This document shows, in pieces, positions 25,426-38,015 of a stretch of 64,000 bases of DNA. The notes under the pieces were generated by a model, which did not search any database, was not told the DNA's origin, and was given only the letters and a program-made list of their open reading frames with translations. A program made the position numbers and the translations under genes. Position 1 is the first letter of the stretch; each line of letters begins with the position of its first letter. Source of the stretch: Azadirachta indica (Eukaryota; Streptophyta; Magnoliopsida; Sapindales; Meliaceae); contig CM040441.1 in the NCBI GenBank assembly GCA_022749755.1, positions 9,470,890 through 9,534,889 of the forward strand. Direction: 5' to 3'.

Positions 25426-27858
25426 ATGGAGTCATCATCCTTTAATAATAGGAATTTAGTTTTCTCACTTATTTCTGTCTTCCAATTTCTTGTTTTTTAT
25501 TTTTTACTTGCTGCTGTGCCTTCTGCTTCTACTGACGAAGCTCACGCACTTCTCAATTGGAAAGCAAGCCTTTATCAAAATCAGAACCTTTCTGTCCTCT
25601 CTTCATGGAATTTTCTTTCTATTAATGCTAGCAATATTTCTTATCACTCCAAATCAAAAGTCAACCCGTGTTCTTGGTTTGGAATTCGTTGCAATCATGT
25701 TGGAAGAGTTCTTGGTATTAACTTGTCAACTGTAGGTCTTAAAGGTACTCTTCATGAATTCTCATTTTCATCTTTTCCTAACCTTGCGTATCTTGATCTT
25801 AGTGTTAATGAATTTTTTGGAACCATTCCACCCCATATCGCTAACTTGACAAAGCTCAAGTATCTTGATTTACTAGCAAATGAACACTTTGGGGAAATAC
25901 CGCTAGAAATAGGTCAATTTCTGATTCGCTTGGAGACTTTGCATCTTTCTAATAATTTCATTTCTGGTTCTATTCCTCCGAATATAGGAAATTTAGTGTT
26001 TTTGTTAGATTTGTCCGCAAATCATCTCAATGGTATCATTCCTCCTTCAATTGGAAATCTATGTAATTTGAGGATATTATATCTGTTTAAAAATGAGCTT
26101 TCAGGTCCCATTCGTAATGAGATAAAAAACCTAAAAACTCTTTCTAGTTTAAGCTTGAGCATAAATCAACTCAATGGTTCAATCCCTCTTTCTTTAGGTA
26201 ACCTGATTAACTTGACAACTTTGTACCTTTTTAATAATTCACTTTTTGGTACTATTCCTCCAAATATAGGAAATCTAAAGTCTCTTCTTGAGTTAGAACT
26301 ATACACAAATCATCTCAATGGTGTTATTCCTCATTCAATTGGAAATCTCAATAATTTGAGATTATTATATCTGTACGATAATGAGCTTTCAGGTCCTATT
26401 CCTGATGAGATAGGAAACTTGAAATCTCTTTTTAAGCTATCATTGCAAATAAATCATCTCAGTGGTGTCATTCCTCCTTCAATTGGAAATTTGAGCAATT
26501 TGAAGATTTTATACTTGCATGAAAATGAGGTTTCTGGTCCCATTCCTAATGAGTTAGGGAACTTAAAATTTCTTTCTAGTTTAAGTTTGATTAGAAATCA
26601 ATTCAATGGTTCAATCCCTATTTTTTTAGGAAACCTGATTAACTTGACGACTTTGTATCTTTTTAATAATTCAATTTCTGGTACTATTTCTCCAAATATA
26701 GGAAATCTGAAGTCTCTTCTTGAGTTATCACTGCAGATAAATCACTTCAGTGTTGTCATTCCTCATTCAATTGGAAATCTCAATAATTTGAGATTATTAT
26801 ATTTGTACGATAATGAGCTTTCAGGTCCTATTCCTAACAAGATAAGAAACTTGAAGTCTCTTCTTGAGCTATCACTGCAGATAAATCACTTCAGTGGTGT
26901 TATTCCTTTTTCAATTGGAAATCTCAATAATTTGAGTTTTTTATATATGTATAATAATGAGCTTTCAGGTCCCATTCCTAACGAGATAGGGAATTTGAAG
27001 TCTCTTCTTAAGTTAGCGTTGCAGACAAATCACCTCAGTGGTGTCATTCCTCCTTCAATTGGAAATTTGAGCAATTTAAAGATATTATACTTGTATGAAA
27101 ATGAGCTTTCTGGTCCCATTCCTAATGAGTTAGGGAATTTAAAGTTTCTTTCTAGTTTAAGCTTAAGTAGAAATCAACTCAATGGTTCGATTCCTCTTTC
27201 TTTAGAGAATCTGATTAACTTAACGACTTTGTATCTTTTCAATAATTTCCTTTTTGGTACTATTCCTTTAAACATAGGAAATCTAAAGTCTCTTCTTGAG
27301 TTAGAACTGCACGCAAATCATCTTAGCAGTGTTATTCCTCCTTCAATTAGAAATTTGAGTAATTTAAGGATATTATATCTATATAAAAATGAGCTTTCTG
27401 GTCTCATTCCTGATGAGATGGGAAACTTGATGTTTCTTTCCAATTTGGACTTGAGCGAAAATCAATTTAATGATTCAATTCCTCTTTCTTTATATAACTT
27501 GATTAACTTGTCTTTTCTTCAACTTTTTAATAATTCTCTTTTTGGTTCTATTCCCCCAAACATAAGAAATTTAAAGTCATTGTCAATATTATCTTTTTCC
27601 ATGAATAATCTCAGTGGTGTTATTCCTCCTTCAATTAGTAATCTCTGCAATTTAAGGGTTTTATATCTCAACAGAAATAACCTTTTTGGCTCTATTCCTA
27701 ATGAAATAGGAAACTTGAAGTTTCTATATAATTTATCATTGAATAGAAATCAATTAAGTGGCTCAATTCCTCCTTCCATGTGTAATTTGAGCAACTTGAC
27801 TTATCTGTCACTTTCCAATAATTTACTTTTTGGTAACATTGATTGTATTGTGGATTAG
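25426..27858 (+). CDS. LRR protein of the MIK2 receptor-kinase family, without membrane segment or kinase
   Basis: This single open frame of 810 residues starts at the ATG at 25426 (MESSSF), the position shared with three paralogues in the window. A more upstream in-frame ATG at 25276 would include promoter and TATA sequence. Residues 1-35 are a signal peptide. Residues about 38-110 form the LRR N-terminal cap (ALLNWKASL, PCSWFGIRC). The rest is roughly two dozen 24-residue plant LRRs of the form IPxxIGNLxxLxxLxLxxNxLSG. MIK2-type receptors are about 1000 residues with a transmembrane helix and a Ser/Thr kinase. Here the frame ends with TAG after DCIVD, and I see no kinase within the next several kilobases. 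The product would be a secreted LRR protein, or the gene is a 3'-truncated pseudogene that has kept its frame. No premature stop interrupts 2.4 kb. Confidence 0.88.
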   Translation: MESSSFNNRNLVFSLISVFQFLVFYFLLAAVPSASTDEAHALLNWKASLYQNQNLSVLSSWNFLSINASNISYHSKSKVNPCSWFGIRCNHVGRVLGINLSTVGLKGTLHEFSFSSFPNLAYLDLSVNEFFGTIPPHIANLTKLKYLDLLANEHFGEIPLEIGQFLIRLETLHLSNNFISGSIPPNIGNLVFLLDLSANHLNGIIPPSIGNLCNLRILYLFKNELSGPIRNEIKNLKTLSSLSLSINQLNGSIPLSLGNLINLTTLYLFNNSLFGTIPPNIGNLKSLLELELYTNHLNGVIPHSIGNLNNLRLLYLYDNELSGPIPDEIGNLKSLFKLSLQINHLSGVIPPSIGNLSNLKILYLHENEVSGPIPNELGNLKFLSSLSLIRNQFNGSIPIFLGNLINLTTLYLFNNSISGTISPNIGNLKSLLELSLQINHFSVVIPHSIGNLNNLRLLYLYDNELSGPIPNKIRNLKSLLELSLQINHFSGVIPFSIGNLNNLSFLYMYNNELSGPIPNEIGNLKSLLKLALQTNHLSGVIPPSIGNLSNLKILYLYENELSGPIPNELGNLKFLSSLSLSRNQLNGSIPLSLENLINLTTLYLFNNFLFGTIPLNIGNLKSLLELELHANHLSSVIPPSIRNLSNLRILYLYKNELSGLIPDEMGNLMFLSNLDLSENQFNDSIPLSLYNLINLSFLQLFNNSLFGSIPPNIRNLKSLSILSFSMNNLSGVIPPSISNLCNLRVLYLNRNNLFGSIPNEIGNLKFLYNLSLNRNQLSGSIPPSMCNLSNLTYLSLSNNLLFGNIDCIVD

Positions 27859-28534
27859 GTTACAAAAATTTGTAATAAGTAAATTTTAAAGTTGTAAAAA
27901 TTTGTTATTTAATAATAGATGTGATTTCGCTTGCTATATTATTAAGATTTACCTTTTTAATTTTCTAATAACTATGTAATAAATAAGCTGCTAAATTATG
28001 TATTTGGACGATACTATAATAATATCATTTTGTTTGCATTATCTTGTATTAATATCATTCTAGCAAAAACTAACAGTATCGAATTCTTGAAGCCTACTTC
28101 CAATGCGTTCACGTATTGACTTATTTTATTTTTGTATATTTTGTCCAAATTTAAACTCAGATCATTATTAATTGAATCCTACAATATATTATATATGACA
28201 TTTAATATAAACTAGTTTAATCCAATAAGTGAGTTTTCTCAACTAATAATATATACTTTTTGTAAAATTTGAATAAAATGAGCAGAAATAAAAAATTTTC
28301 ACTCGAAGGAACAGTTACTATAAAAGGAAAAACAATTAAGAAGTACCGTGGGGGTATGGATTAGAATTCCTGTGGTTAATTTTGTTCTTTTAATGAGAAA
28401 TGACTATTTTATCCTTAAAATTTTTAAAGCCATAAAAAATAATGAAATAACCTATGATATTAACACATAATAACCAAAATGACCATATACTTCATACATA
28501 ATTTATATTTGAATAAAACTATTGTAATGACAAT
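27859..28534. other. AT-rich flank downstream of the LRR gene
   Basis: No kinase exon, transmembrane exon or other gene is visible. This is where the missing receptor tail would be expected. Confidence 0.6.
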
Positions 28535-31500
28535 AATTTATATCCTTAATAAAATTTTTCGCGTGATATATTTATTAGATTGATTTATTACACATAAATT
28601 AAAAAAATTATCACTTTTTCTCCAATTGCTTTTTCTTATAAAAGAAATAATTTAAGAACCATAGCATCATTTTATCGTAAATTCTCTTAATTTTCGTTTT
28701 TACAAAAAAATAAGATATGTATTATAGTTAAACTTGACGGCATATGGGATAATGTAGGAATAGGATAATCCGATTCTCCCTATCTTTTATTTATTTATTT
28801 TTTTTATTTAGTATAATATGTAATAAACCTTAAGTTAGTTATGCAAATTTTAAAGATCAATTGTTATTCCCGTTAAAATTTTTTGTTTTCAATAAAAAAT
28901 AATCTCCGGTTTAAAATTTGTGAAAAAAAAAAAAGACATTTAGATAAAAAAAATTAGATAAATGAAAAAACAGATAACACTTTACATGGAAAAAGAAAAA
29001 AAAATTAGATGAAATGAAAAAAGTAACTAAAATTTTTGATAAAACTGAAAACAAAATTGAGTTTAAATCCAGTCAATTAATAACAGATGCATTAATCAGA
29101 AATCAGGATCGATCGAGCAAAAAACAATGAAAATATATGTAATTAAAAGAAAGAGCAATACAAAATGCGATCTTGATCCATTAACATGTCATAATAATGT
29201 TTCAGGCCATTAATTAGTGTACTAATTTCAATTAACAATTCCTTAATCCCTATGTAAGAAAGTAAATTTTAATGTGCGGAATAAAACTAAATACTTCGCA
29301 ATAAGGATTATAATAATTAATTACACTTATTTTTTTTAAACTCATAACTAAAAATAAATATAATAATATAAATATTTATTTTATAATATATTGATAATAA
29401 AATATTATTAATATATTATAACTAAAAGACACACTCCTATTTATCCCTGCTTTTAGAGGAAAGGTTACATGTATCCTTGAATTTTTTAGAATGTGTTAAA
29501 TACTTCTATGAGTTTTAAGGAAATAGGAAAATATTTTTTTGATTAATTTCATCTCTTAAAATATTATCATTTTAATTCTATTTTGATAACTTAATAAAAT
29601 AAGATAATATTTTTATTCAAATTATTATATTTTTATTTCTAAAGTTTTTTAAATAATAAAATAAAGCAAACTATTTTGCATTTAACATTTTAGTCCCTAA
29701 TTTAGTAATTTATTAAAATAGCAAGGACCAACTTATTGATTATGAGAAAATTATATTTTATTTTATATTTTATCAGAATTTAGAGATTAAAATGATAATA
29801 TTTTGAAATGTCTACGTAACAGAATTTTTTTAAAATTTAGTAATTTATTAAATAGCAAGGACTAAATTATCGATCACGAGAAAATTATATTTATTTTATA
29901 TTTTACCAAAGTTTAGAGACTAAGATGATAATATATTGACATGTTTACGTAACAGAAATTAATGTTTTTAAAATTCAATGCATGGTATCTAACATACCTT
30001 AAAACTCAGGGGTATCTAACCTTTCTTCAAAATTTACGAGAGTAAATAAGAATATCGCCTTAATTAAAATAAAGCATACAAATTATAACAAAATCAAAAT
30101 CTCATTTTACCCCATATATATATATATATTTGTAAATTAAATATGTGTATAACTCCGTTACATCCCCACATATATTTTTTATTAGATATAACTTATTTTC
30201 AAATGGTTGAAGTTTGAATGCCAACTTGAAAATTTTCCGAGTTCTTTAATCATGTGGTTATTTTACAATTTTATTTTATTAAATTACATAAAACAAGATA
30301 TTTTAAACAACAGTAACACCTATTTTATCATATTAAAATTAAAATTGAAATCTTCTCAATTAATTTTATTAAATCTACACAAAATAATTTCATTAAATGA
30401 TATCAAACCTGAGCTTCTACGGTAATAACTAGTTTTATTTGAATTTTGGTAACATGGAAGACAAGTTGTTTCGGATTATAATACACGTTCATTAACATAA
30501 ATAGCCCATATTAAATTTCTCTATCAGTCCTTCCTGTAATTAAAAAACAAAACTATTTCAGCTATTTGCATGAACACAATGCATTGACTTGTGGAAAAAA
30601 AAAATCGTGACTTGTATACGTCAAATTCATTACAATAAAACAAGTTAAAGAGTATTTTGGGTACTGTACTAATTCTGAATTAATTTTAAAATAAAATTGA
30701 AAAGGTATTTGCTTCTACAATAATTGTAACTTTAAATTCGCCACATTATAAATTCTAAATATATATACCTTAACTTTTTGCTACGAATTCAAATTTGTTA
30801 TATATTTTTCTTAGGACTTGCTTAAGTTTTAATAAGGTAAGGGTTTTAATTTAGAATATTGTTGAAACAGAAGAAGCATACAGTACAAACTTAAGGGAAA
30901 TTTAGGATAATTTTTCAAAATAGCTTCTTTTTTTTTCCCTTTTTAATTTTACCAAATTGAAATATTTACATGCATTTATTTAGTTTGAGTAACAGTCGTA
31001 ATATTTAAATATAAGATATTAATTAATACTCTCATATTTCTTGACATTTTAATTAATATTTCATATATGAAAACTAACAATAATATAGACATATGATTAA
31101 TAACATTTTTACTAAGGAGATATTAGCATATTAAAATTATATGGATTCCAATATATTAATTATTGCAACTAGCTGAAAATGCAGTATAAAGAATCTCTAA
31201 CTCCAGTGAATATATGATCTTGAAAACCAAGTAAAAATTTACAGTTTTTACTTTGTTTTGTTGATAAAATTGTTTCTTTCGACAAACCAAAGTAGCTTAA
31301 TACAAATTGAAAGAAATCGAATTGAGCCGAGGGAAATCAATTATTTTTCTCATATTATTAATTTTATATTTAATTATGTAATAATTTATTTCTTTCTTCC
31401 TTAAAAAGTGATTCACGGGTGCTTTTGCTTTCCTATTGTTGAATTTTCCACATTAATTTCACATTACTTTGTTGCCTTTTTGTCTTGGCTTGAATAACGT

Positions 31501-33030
31501 GCTTAACTTTCAGTTCAACTTACGGTATGTTTTTTCTTTATCTTCTTCGTTTGAAATTATTGTGTTGCGTTGTCCAGCCTCCGATTGTGCTTGACTTGGC
31601 TTGACTTGACTTGACTTGACTTCTATAGGATGCCCAATATGCTTCAGCAGTCCTTTTGAAACTTCTCCATGTTAAAATGTTACTTTCTTGTTTAACAAAA
31701 TAAATTCTCTTATAATATTAAAAAAATAATAAATTCTGTTATACTATTATAATTCCTTAATAAAGTGATTAATGTCACAAATTTAGTAATTATATTCATT
31801 CACTATCATTAATGACCTTAATGTTGCTAGACCAATGCTTTTGCTTTTCTACTGTTGAATTTCTGTTGCTTGTCTTTCGTTGAAAAATAAATAGGAAAGC
31901 TCCCGGAAATGTTCAGTAAACATGAAAATACGTCATTTCGTGCTTATTTAATTTACTAAGCTAAAGAACTGAACAATACAATCCATATGAACTAATTATT
32001 ATTTTCTTCTACTTAACAATTCTATCTCGGAGGTCTTGTACATTGACCTCTTGACCTTAATATTCCTCAGGCTTAAGATTGTGTTCATAATTGGTTTTTT
32101 TAAGAAGTTTTGATTTTATTGTTTTTTATTTACTTCATTTGATTTTATTGTAAATATTTTTTTTAAAAAATTGAAAAGAAATAAATTGTTTACATTACGA
32201 TTTTGATTTTTTAAATTTTGTTATTATTATTAATTTTTAATTTAAAATTATTTTTATTAAATAATTTAATTAACAGAAAACTGAAAAAAATTAAAAAAAA
32301 TCAATTAATTAATTAGCCCAAAGAAATATCATTAAGCGTCAGATTTCAATTCCACCTTCCCCTTATAAGCACCGTGCATTGTTTATTTATATTGAAAATC
32401 AAATTTAAAATATTTCTAATTAAGAATCTAATCATTGAATTTATAATTGCCTTTACACAAAAGAAGAAAAAATGTGCAAAAACAAATATTAAATTATTTT
32501 TAAGTACATAATTTTTGAACAAATAGGTAATAATTTTTTTTACGATGGTTCAAATTCTTTTAATTTTAAACAATAATTTCTAACAATTTTGTATTTAGAT
32601 TTTACAATATAAAACATATCTTAAGGAAAAATTAATATTAATAATATATTTTAACATTAATTTTTTTATGAAGTGAAACATTACGTTTAAGATATATAAA
32701 ATAAAGATATATTTAATTAATTAACGAAAGAGAAGTATAAGAATTTGTGATAAATGACAATAAGATAAAATTTTTATTCGAGTGTCACATTCACCAATAT
32801 ATATTTTATTTCTTTTTTATTTTAGTTTTCAGTCTATCTTAGATTGAGACCATCTACTAGACACATAACCTTACATCATCATTATTGTCTCAAGGGACAA
32901 AAAAGTAAAATAACTCAAAATATAAAGAATCAGCCTTTACGTTGTAGGTTTAAAATAAGAAGGAGGTAAGTAGTAAAATCACAATAAATCAAGGGGTAAT
33001 TGATATTTTCCCCTCTTCCCGACTTTAGTG
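28535..33030. repeat. Dispersed repeat R, copy A, with an inserted promoter segment
   Basis: Non-coding block shared with 36270-38015 (copy B) and 41214-44150 (copy C). Landmarks in the same order are AAGAACCAT (28654, 36385, 41214), GGGATAATGTAGGAATAGGATAA, CAGAAATCAGGATCGATCGAGC or its variant, and the block TTTTCAGTCTATCTTAGATTGAGAC near the right end. Copy A additionally contains 31010-31800, which matches the LRR promoter segment. No coding domain is found in it, so its class is unknown. Confidence 0.75.
31589..31622. repeat. TTGAC pentanucleotide microsatellite
   Basis: There are about five to six copies of CTTGA/TTGAC, one carrying a G substitution (CTTGGC). The run lies inside the promoter-like segment of copy A and is absent from the other promoter copies. 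Confidence 0.8.
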
Positions 33031-33044
33031 TGTAACACGTTAAT

Positions 33045-33410
33045 CATATTATTTCAACTACGTCCCTAACTAATTATAGAATGTGACTATTTTCATAAAC
33101 ATGACTGACATTGCTTATCACCCACTTATATTTACGATTAGAGATTTTATTTCGAAGCAATTGTAGATTTTAACATTATCTTATTAGAATAATAAGAATT
33201 CCATTATTAGAAATTTTATTCTAGATGAAATTTCCTGACACAATCTTATTAGAATAATAAAATTACTCTCTTCTTAGAATAATAAGAATTTTATCACTTA
33301 TATAGCTTGCTTTACCTTGGTAGGCTTAGTTCTTTGGTCTAATTCATAATGTCGACATGTAATAATATTCACAATACTGTGACATTCATGTATTTTACCT
33401 TATTTAAAAC
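33045..33410. repeat. Repeat S, copy 1 (left flank of the LRAT gene)
   Basis: This block contains CTTATTAGAATAATAAGAATT and TAGGCTTAGTTCTTTGGTCTAATTCAT. It recurs at 35640-36030 and 36115-36270 on the other side of the LRAT gene. Confidence 0.8.
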
Positions 33411-34419
33411 TCATCTGCTGGAATTTTTATGCACCAATAAATTAATGCGAGTGTGTCTAAGGATTCATTTGACAGTAGTAATTAGCACTTCAAAAATATT
33501 TATTGACATATTTGATAATTTTAGTAAAAGTATTTATCCAAATAAAATTAACGTTTAAGATGATTTTTCAATTAGCACCCAAATTTTAATGAAATATTGT
33601 GATTCCCAAAATATCTTCAATAAACTTTAAAAATTCTATCAGTTTAATGAAAATTTTATCATTCTCAATATACCCTCAACTAACTTTAAAAGTTCCAATT
33701 CTTATCTTACTTCATTATATTTCTTTTTTTATTGATTATTTTGTTTCTTCTTAAATTATGAAATTTACAATTTTTTTATACTAAATTTATTTACTTGATT
33801 TTTTAATAGTATAGTAATTATGATAACAAACAGTAATTATTTTTGTTATTTATAATTATTTAAAAAATAAAATATTATTGTTATTAAATAATTTATTTTA
33901 TTTTCTAGTATATTTATTATTAATTTAAAAAATTAAATATAAAGACATAGCTAATAAATGGATATTTATTATATCTCAATTAAATTGTATATAATAGTTA
34001 ATTTAAAAAATATAAAATGTCAACTTATATTTATACTTTTATTTTATTAAAAAATACTAATGTATGAATGTTAATTTTACATATTATTTAATTTGAAAAA
34101 TGTTACTAATTTTATATATTACTTAATTTGAAAAATTTTTACAATATACATTTTAGTAGTTTACTAATATTAAAGTACTTTTTTAATTACAAATTTAAAC
34201 ATTTAATTAATATGAAAAATATAAAGTAAGTACTTTTGATAACTATTAATCAAATAATAACTATTTTTCTAAAAGTTGATAAAAAGGAAAGCTTAAAGAG
34301 TCTAATTGTGAAGCACATTTGCACTTTCTCTTTACCACTTTCAATAATACCTTAAGATTCTCAAATAGGAGATTAAATGAAAGCCTATTGAAATTTCATG
34401 CAACACGTTTAGATTTTTC
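33411..34419. other. AT-rich region upstream of the LRAT gene
   Basis: I see nothing coding. It probably contains the promoter of the gene that follows. Confidence 0.55.
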
Positions 34420-34426
34420 TATAAAT
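34420..34426 (+). promoter_or_regulatory. Candidate TATA box of the LRAT-domain gene
   Basis: TATAAAT lies about 65 bp before the ATG at 34488. The short distance would give a 5' UTR of about 30 bases. Confidence 0.45.
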
Positions 34427-34487
34427 TTGTAAATATCGGATTTAGAAGCAAATAAAATTGAGCAAAGATTGAAAGAGATACATAAAA

Positions 34488-35282
34488 ATGGCAGGAATGC
34501 TAACATATAAGCTAACATGCAGACCTATCGGAAGAGAAGAGCTGAATCCTGGAGACCACATCTGCGTTCAGAGGTACCTTGGTTTATATTCTCACCATGG
34601 TTAGTTGCCTTTACTCCTTTAATCTCAAGTTTTCGCACAATTTTGATTCTTATAAATTAAAGCTAAGCTGCATTACTCTTTGAGAGAGTTTGTTTATCTT
34701 TCCAATGAATATATACTTTGTGATAATGTATCTTTTAGGTTAGCAAACCCTTGTTATTTGTCCTTTGTTTTATGATTAGGAATATATGTGGGCAAGGGCA
34801 TGGTCATTCATGTCACTGGACCTAGAAATCCAAACAGATTTGGATTTGCTTCATTTCGGAGTAGCTCTGCTTCATTTAGGAGTAGCTTCTCTGCAACAGG
34901 ACCCAGCACAACTGAGTGCCAAATCTGTGGCAACAAAGCATTTCGTGGTGGAATGGTCCAAACTTGCCTTGACTGCTTCCAGGATGGCTGCTCGCTTTTG
35001 CTCTATGATTATGAAAGCAGCATAGTTAGGCAATTTCTACAACGGTATTCTCGACGTGTGAGGTCACCCAGTAAAGTTGTGAAGTCGGCGTATTACATTA
35101 AGGAACGACAACGAGAAAAACCTGATGACTACAATCCATTTGTAAAAAATTGTGAGCACTTCGCTACCTTCTGTAAGACAGGTTTGGCCTTCAGCGTGCA
35201 GTCATCATTGTTAGGGCCAATATTCAACCTTGGGACTGAAATTGGCAGCTATACTGACGGAGCCGAAAGCGATACTGACTAA
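34488..35282 (+). CDS. LRAT/NC-domain protein (NlpC/P60-like fold), complete
   Basis: Two exons, 34488-34599 and 34780-35282, joined across a 180-bp GT-AG intron, give 204 residues. The N-terminal part LNPGDHICVQR...YSHHGIYVG matches the LRAT-domain start with its conserved His. NPFVKNCEHFATFCKTG near residues 155-171 holds the catalytic-type Cys in the NCEHF motif. Between them is a Cys-rich insert with two CxxC pairs (CQICG...CLDC), known in plant NC-domain proteins. Family members act as thiol acyltransferase or hydrolase-like proteins; the plant role is poorly defined. The ATG begins MAGMLTYKL, and the upstream bases hold no better start. The gene lies between direct copies of repeat S and is the only intact non-duplicated gene in the middle region. 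Confidence 0.9.
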
Positions 35283-36270
35283 GCGGCAACCATGACAAGC
35301 TCAAGGCTCAAGTGATTGGAGAAATAAAACCACAGTAGTCAACTAGATTTGCTTCTCATGTAATTTTGAGAATTGCCCAGAGAAAATAAAAATTTCATAT
35401 TTGAGCTTGTCATAGTTGACATAGTTACTAATTTGATTCAAGTGTTTTCCCGGGTATCCACAACAATAGAATGTATATACTGTCCACAATAAGACCTGAG
35501 GAACAAGCAAAATATTAGCATTTTTTGATGTTGCAATGCGAATTCGCTTTTTAGCCTCGGAAAAACTTGATGGAAGGAATTTTAAAAATAACCAAACGTT
35601 GATCATAAATTTATCCAACATCAAGAATTCTGTAAATTTCAACTACTTACCTAACTAATTATGGAATGTGACAATTTTCGTAAACATCACTGACATTACT
35701 TTTCACCCCACTTATATTTACAATTAAAAATTTTATTCCGAAACAATATATTTAGATTAAAATTCTTAACATTATCTTATAGAATAATTCTAATAAGAAT
35801 TCCGTTATTAGAAATTTTATTCTACATTAAAATTCTCAACGCTATCTTATTAGAATAATAAGGATTCCAATGCTAGAAATTGTATTCTACATTAAAATTC
35901 TCGACGCTATCTTATTAGAATAATAATAATTTCAGTAGTTACATATTTTGCTTTATCTTGATAGGCTTAGTTCTTTGGTCTAATTCATTGTGTCGGCATC
36001 TAATAATATTCACAAAACTGTCACATTCATGATCAGGAATTTTAATATGAAGCAATCGAAGATTAAAAATCTTCACTTTAATATGAAGCAATTGAAGATT
36101 AAAAATCTTAACACTATCTTATTAGAACAATAAGAATTCCACTAATTATCTAGCTTGCCTTACCTTGGTAGACCTAGTTCTTTTGTCTAATTCATAGTGT
36201 AAGCATCTAATAATATTCATAACACTGCGACATTCATAATTAGAAATTTTATTTTGAAGTGATTGAAGAT
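35283..36270. repeat. Downstream flank of the LRAT gene with repeat S copies 2 and 3
   Basis: 35283-35640 is the probable 3' UTR and flank, with a possible polyadenylation signal AATAAA near 35323. 35640-36030 and 36115-36270 repeat the left-flank block S, including GGCTTAGTTCTTTGGTCTAATTCAT, in direct orientation. Confidence 0.75.
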
Positions 36271-38015
36271 TAAATATCCTTAATAAATTTTTTCACATAA
36301 TATATTTATTAGATTAATTTATTACACATAAGTAAAAAAATATCACTTTTCTCCAATCGCTTTTTCTTTTACAAAAATTAATATAAGAACCATATTATCA
36401 TTTTATCATAAATCCTCTTAATTTTCGTTTTAACAAAAGAAAAGATATGTATTTTAGTTAAACTTGATGGCAAATGGGATAATGTAGGAATAGGATAATA
36501 CCATGGTCCTTATCTTTTATTTTATTTTATTTTTTTGGTATAACAAGTAATAAGCCTATAAGTTATTTTTGCAAATTTTAAAGATCGATTATTATTCCAG
36601 TTAAAATTTTTTTGTTTTCAATAAGAAATAATCTCCGATTTCAAATTACTGAAAAAATATAGACATTTACAAAAAAAAAATTAGATAAATGAAAAAACAG
36701 CTAACACTTTCAGATAAAAAAGAAAATAAAATTAGATAAATGAAAAAAGTAACTAAAATTTTTAACAAAACAGGAAACAAAATTGAATTTTAATCCACCC
36801 AATTAATAACAGATACATTAATCAGAAATCAGGATCGATCGAGCAACAAACAATGAAAATGGTATACATAATTAAAAGAATTAAAGAACAATAAGAAATG
36901 AAAATGGTATACTTAGCTCCTCGTCAACCGAGAAATCAAAGCAGGAAATGGTTAAAATTATTAAAAAGCCAAAGGTTATAGGAGTGCGCGCACCTGTCTC
37001 ATGCAATTGAAAAGAAAAAAAAATTGAAAAAAACCTTAAAATTTGATCTAATGAACTAATAAATAGTTTTAAAAATACTTATTAACATTTTAATTTTTTA
37101 TTAAAATAATAATTATATCTATATTTAATAATAATTAATTAAAAAATTATTTGTAAACTCATAATTAAAAATAAATATAATAATAATGATAAATATTTAT
37201 TTTATAATATATTGATGATAAAATGCTATTAATATATTATAACTAAAAGGTATATTTCCATTTATCCCTACCTTTTGAGGAAATGATACATGTGCCCTAT
37301 GTTTTTAGAATGAGTTTTGAGGAAATAAGAAAATATCTTTTGATTATTTTGATATGCTAAGATATCATTTTAATTCTACATTAATAAATTAAGAAAGTAA
37401 AATAATATTTTAATTTAAATAATTATATTTTTATTTCTAAAGTTTTTAAAATAATAAAATAAAAATTTTTTGAATTTAATATTTTAGTCCGTAATTTATT
37501 GAAATAGCAGGAAGGACTAAATTGTTGATTGCGAGAAAATTATATTTTATTTTACCTCATATATGATATATTTATTTACTTATAAATCAAATATAATCAA
37601 GAAATAAAATTAAAATGACATTAATGTTATTAATCATGCAAATTAAAGAATTTAATTATTTTTATTATTTTTATTTACTTCATTTGATTTTACTGTAAAT
37701 AATTTAAAACAAAATTGAAAAGAAATAAATTGTTTACATTACGACTTTAATTTTTTAAATTCTTTTATCGTTAGTAATTTTTTTATTTTGGTTTTCAGTC
37801 TTAGACTGAGACGGGCTACTAGACACATTAACTAACGTCATCACTATTATCTCAAGGGACAGGAAAGGTAAACTAATACAAAGTCAGCCTCAACATTATA
37901 ACAATGGGGAATTATTTATAGTTTTAAAATACAAAGGAGACAAACAGTAAAATCGCAATAAATCAAGGGGTAATTGATATTTTCCCCACTTTCCAACTCT
38001 GGTGTGCAACACGTT
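36270..38015. repeat. Dispersed repeat R, copy B
   Basis: It follows copy A from ATATCCTTAATAAA to the TTTTCAGTCTTAGACTGAGAC block and the CAACACGTT end. Compared with copy A it lacks the promoter-like insert. No coding content is seen. Confidence 0.75.

Noticed and set aside
34786..35025. 79-residue open frame overlapping the LRAT exon
   Set aside because: It lies in another frame of a well-supported exon with family motifs, so it is a shadow.
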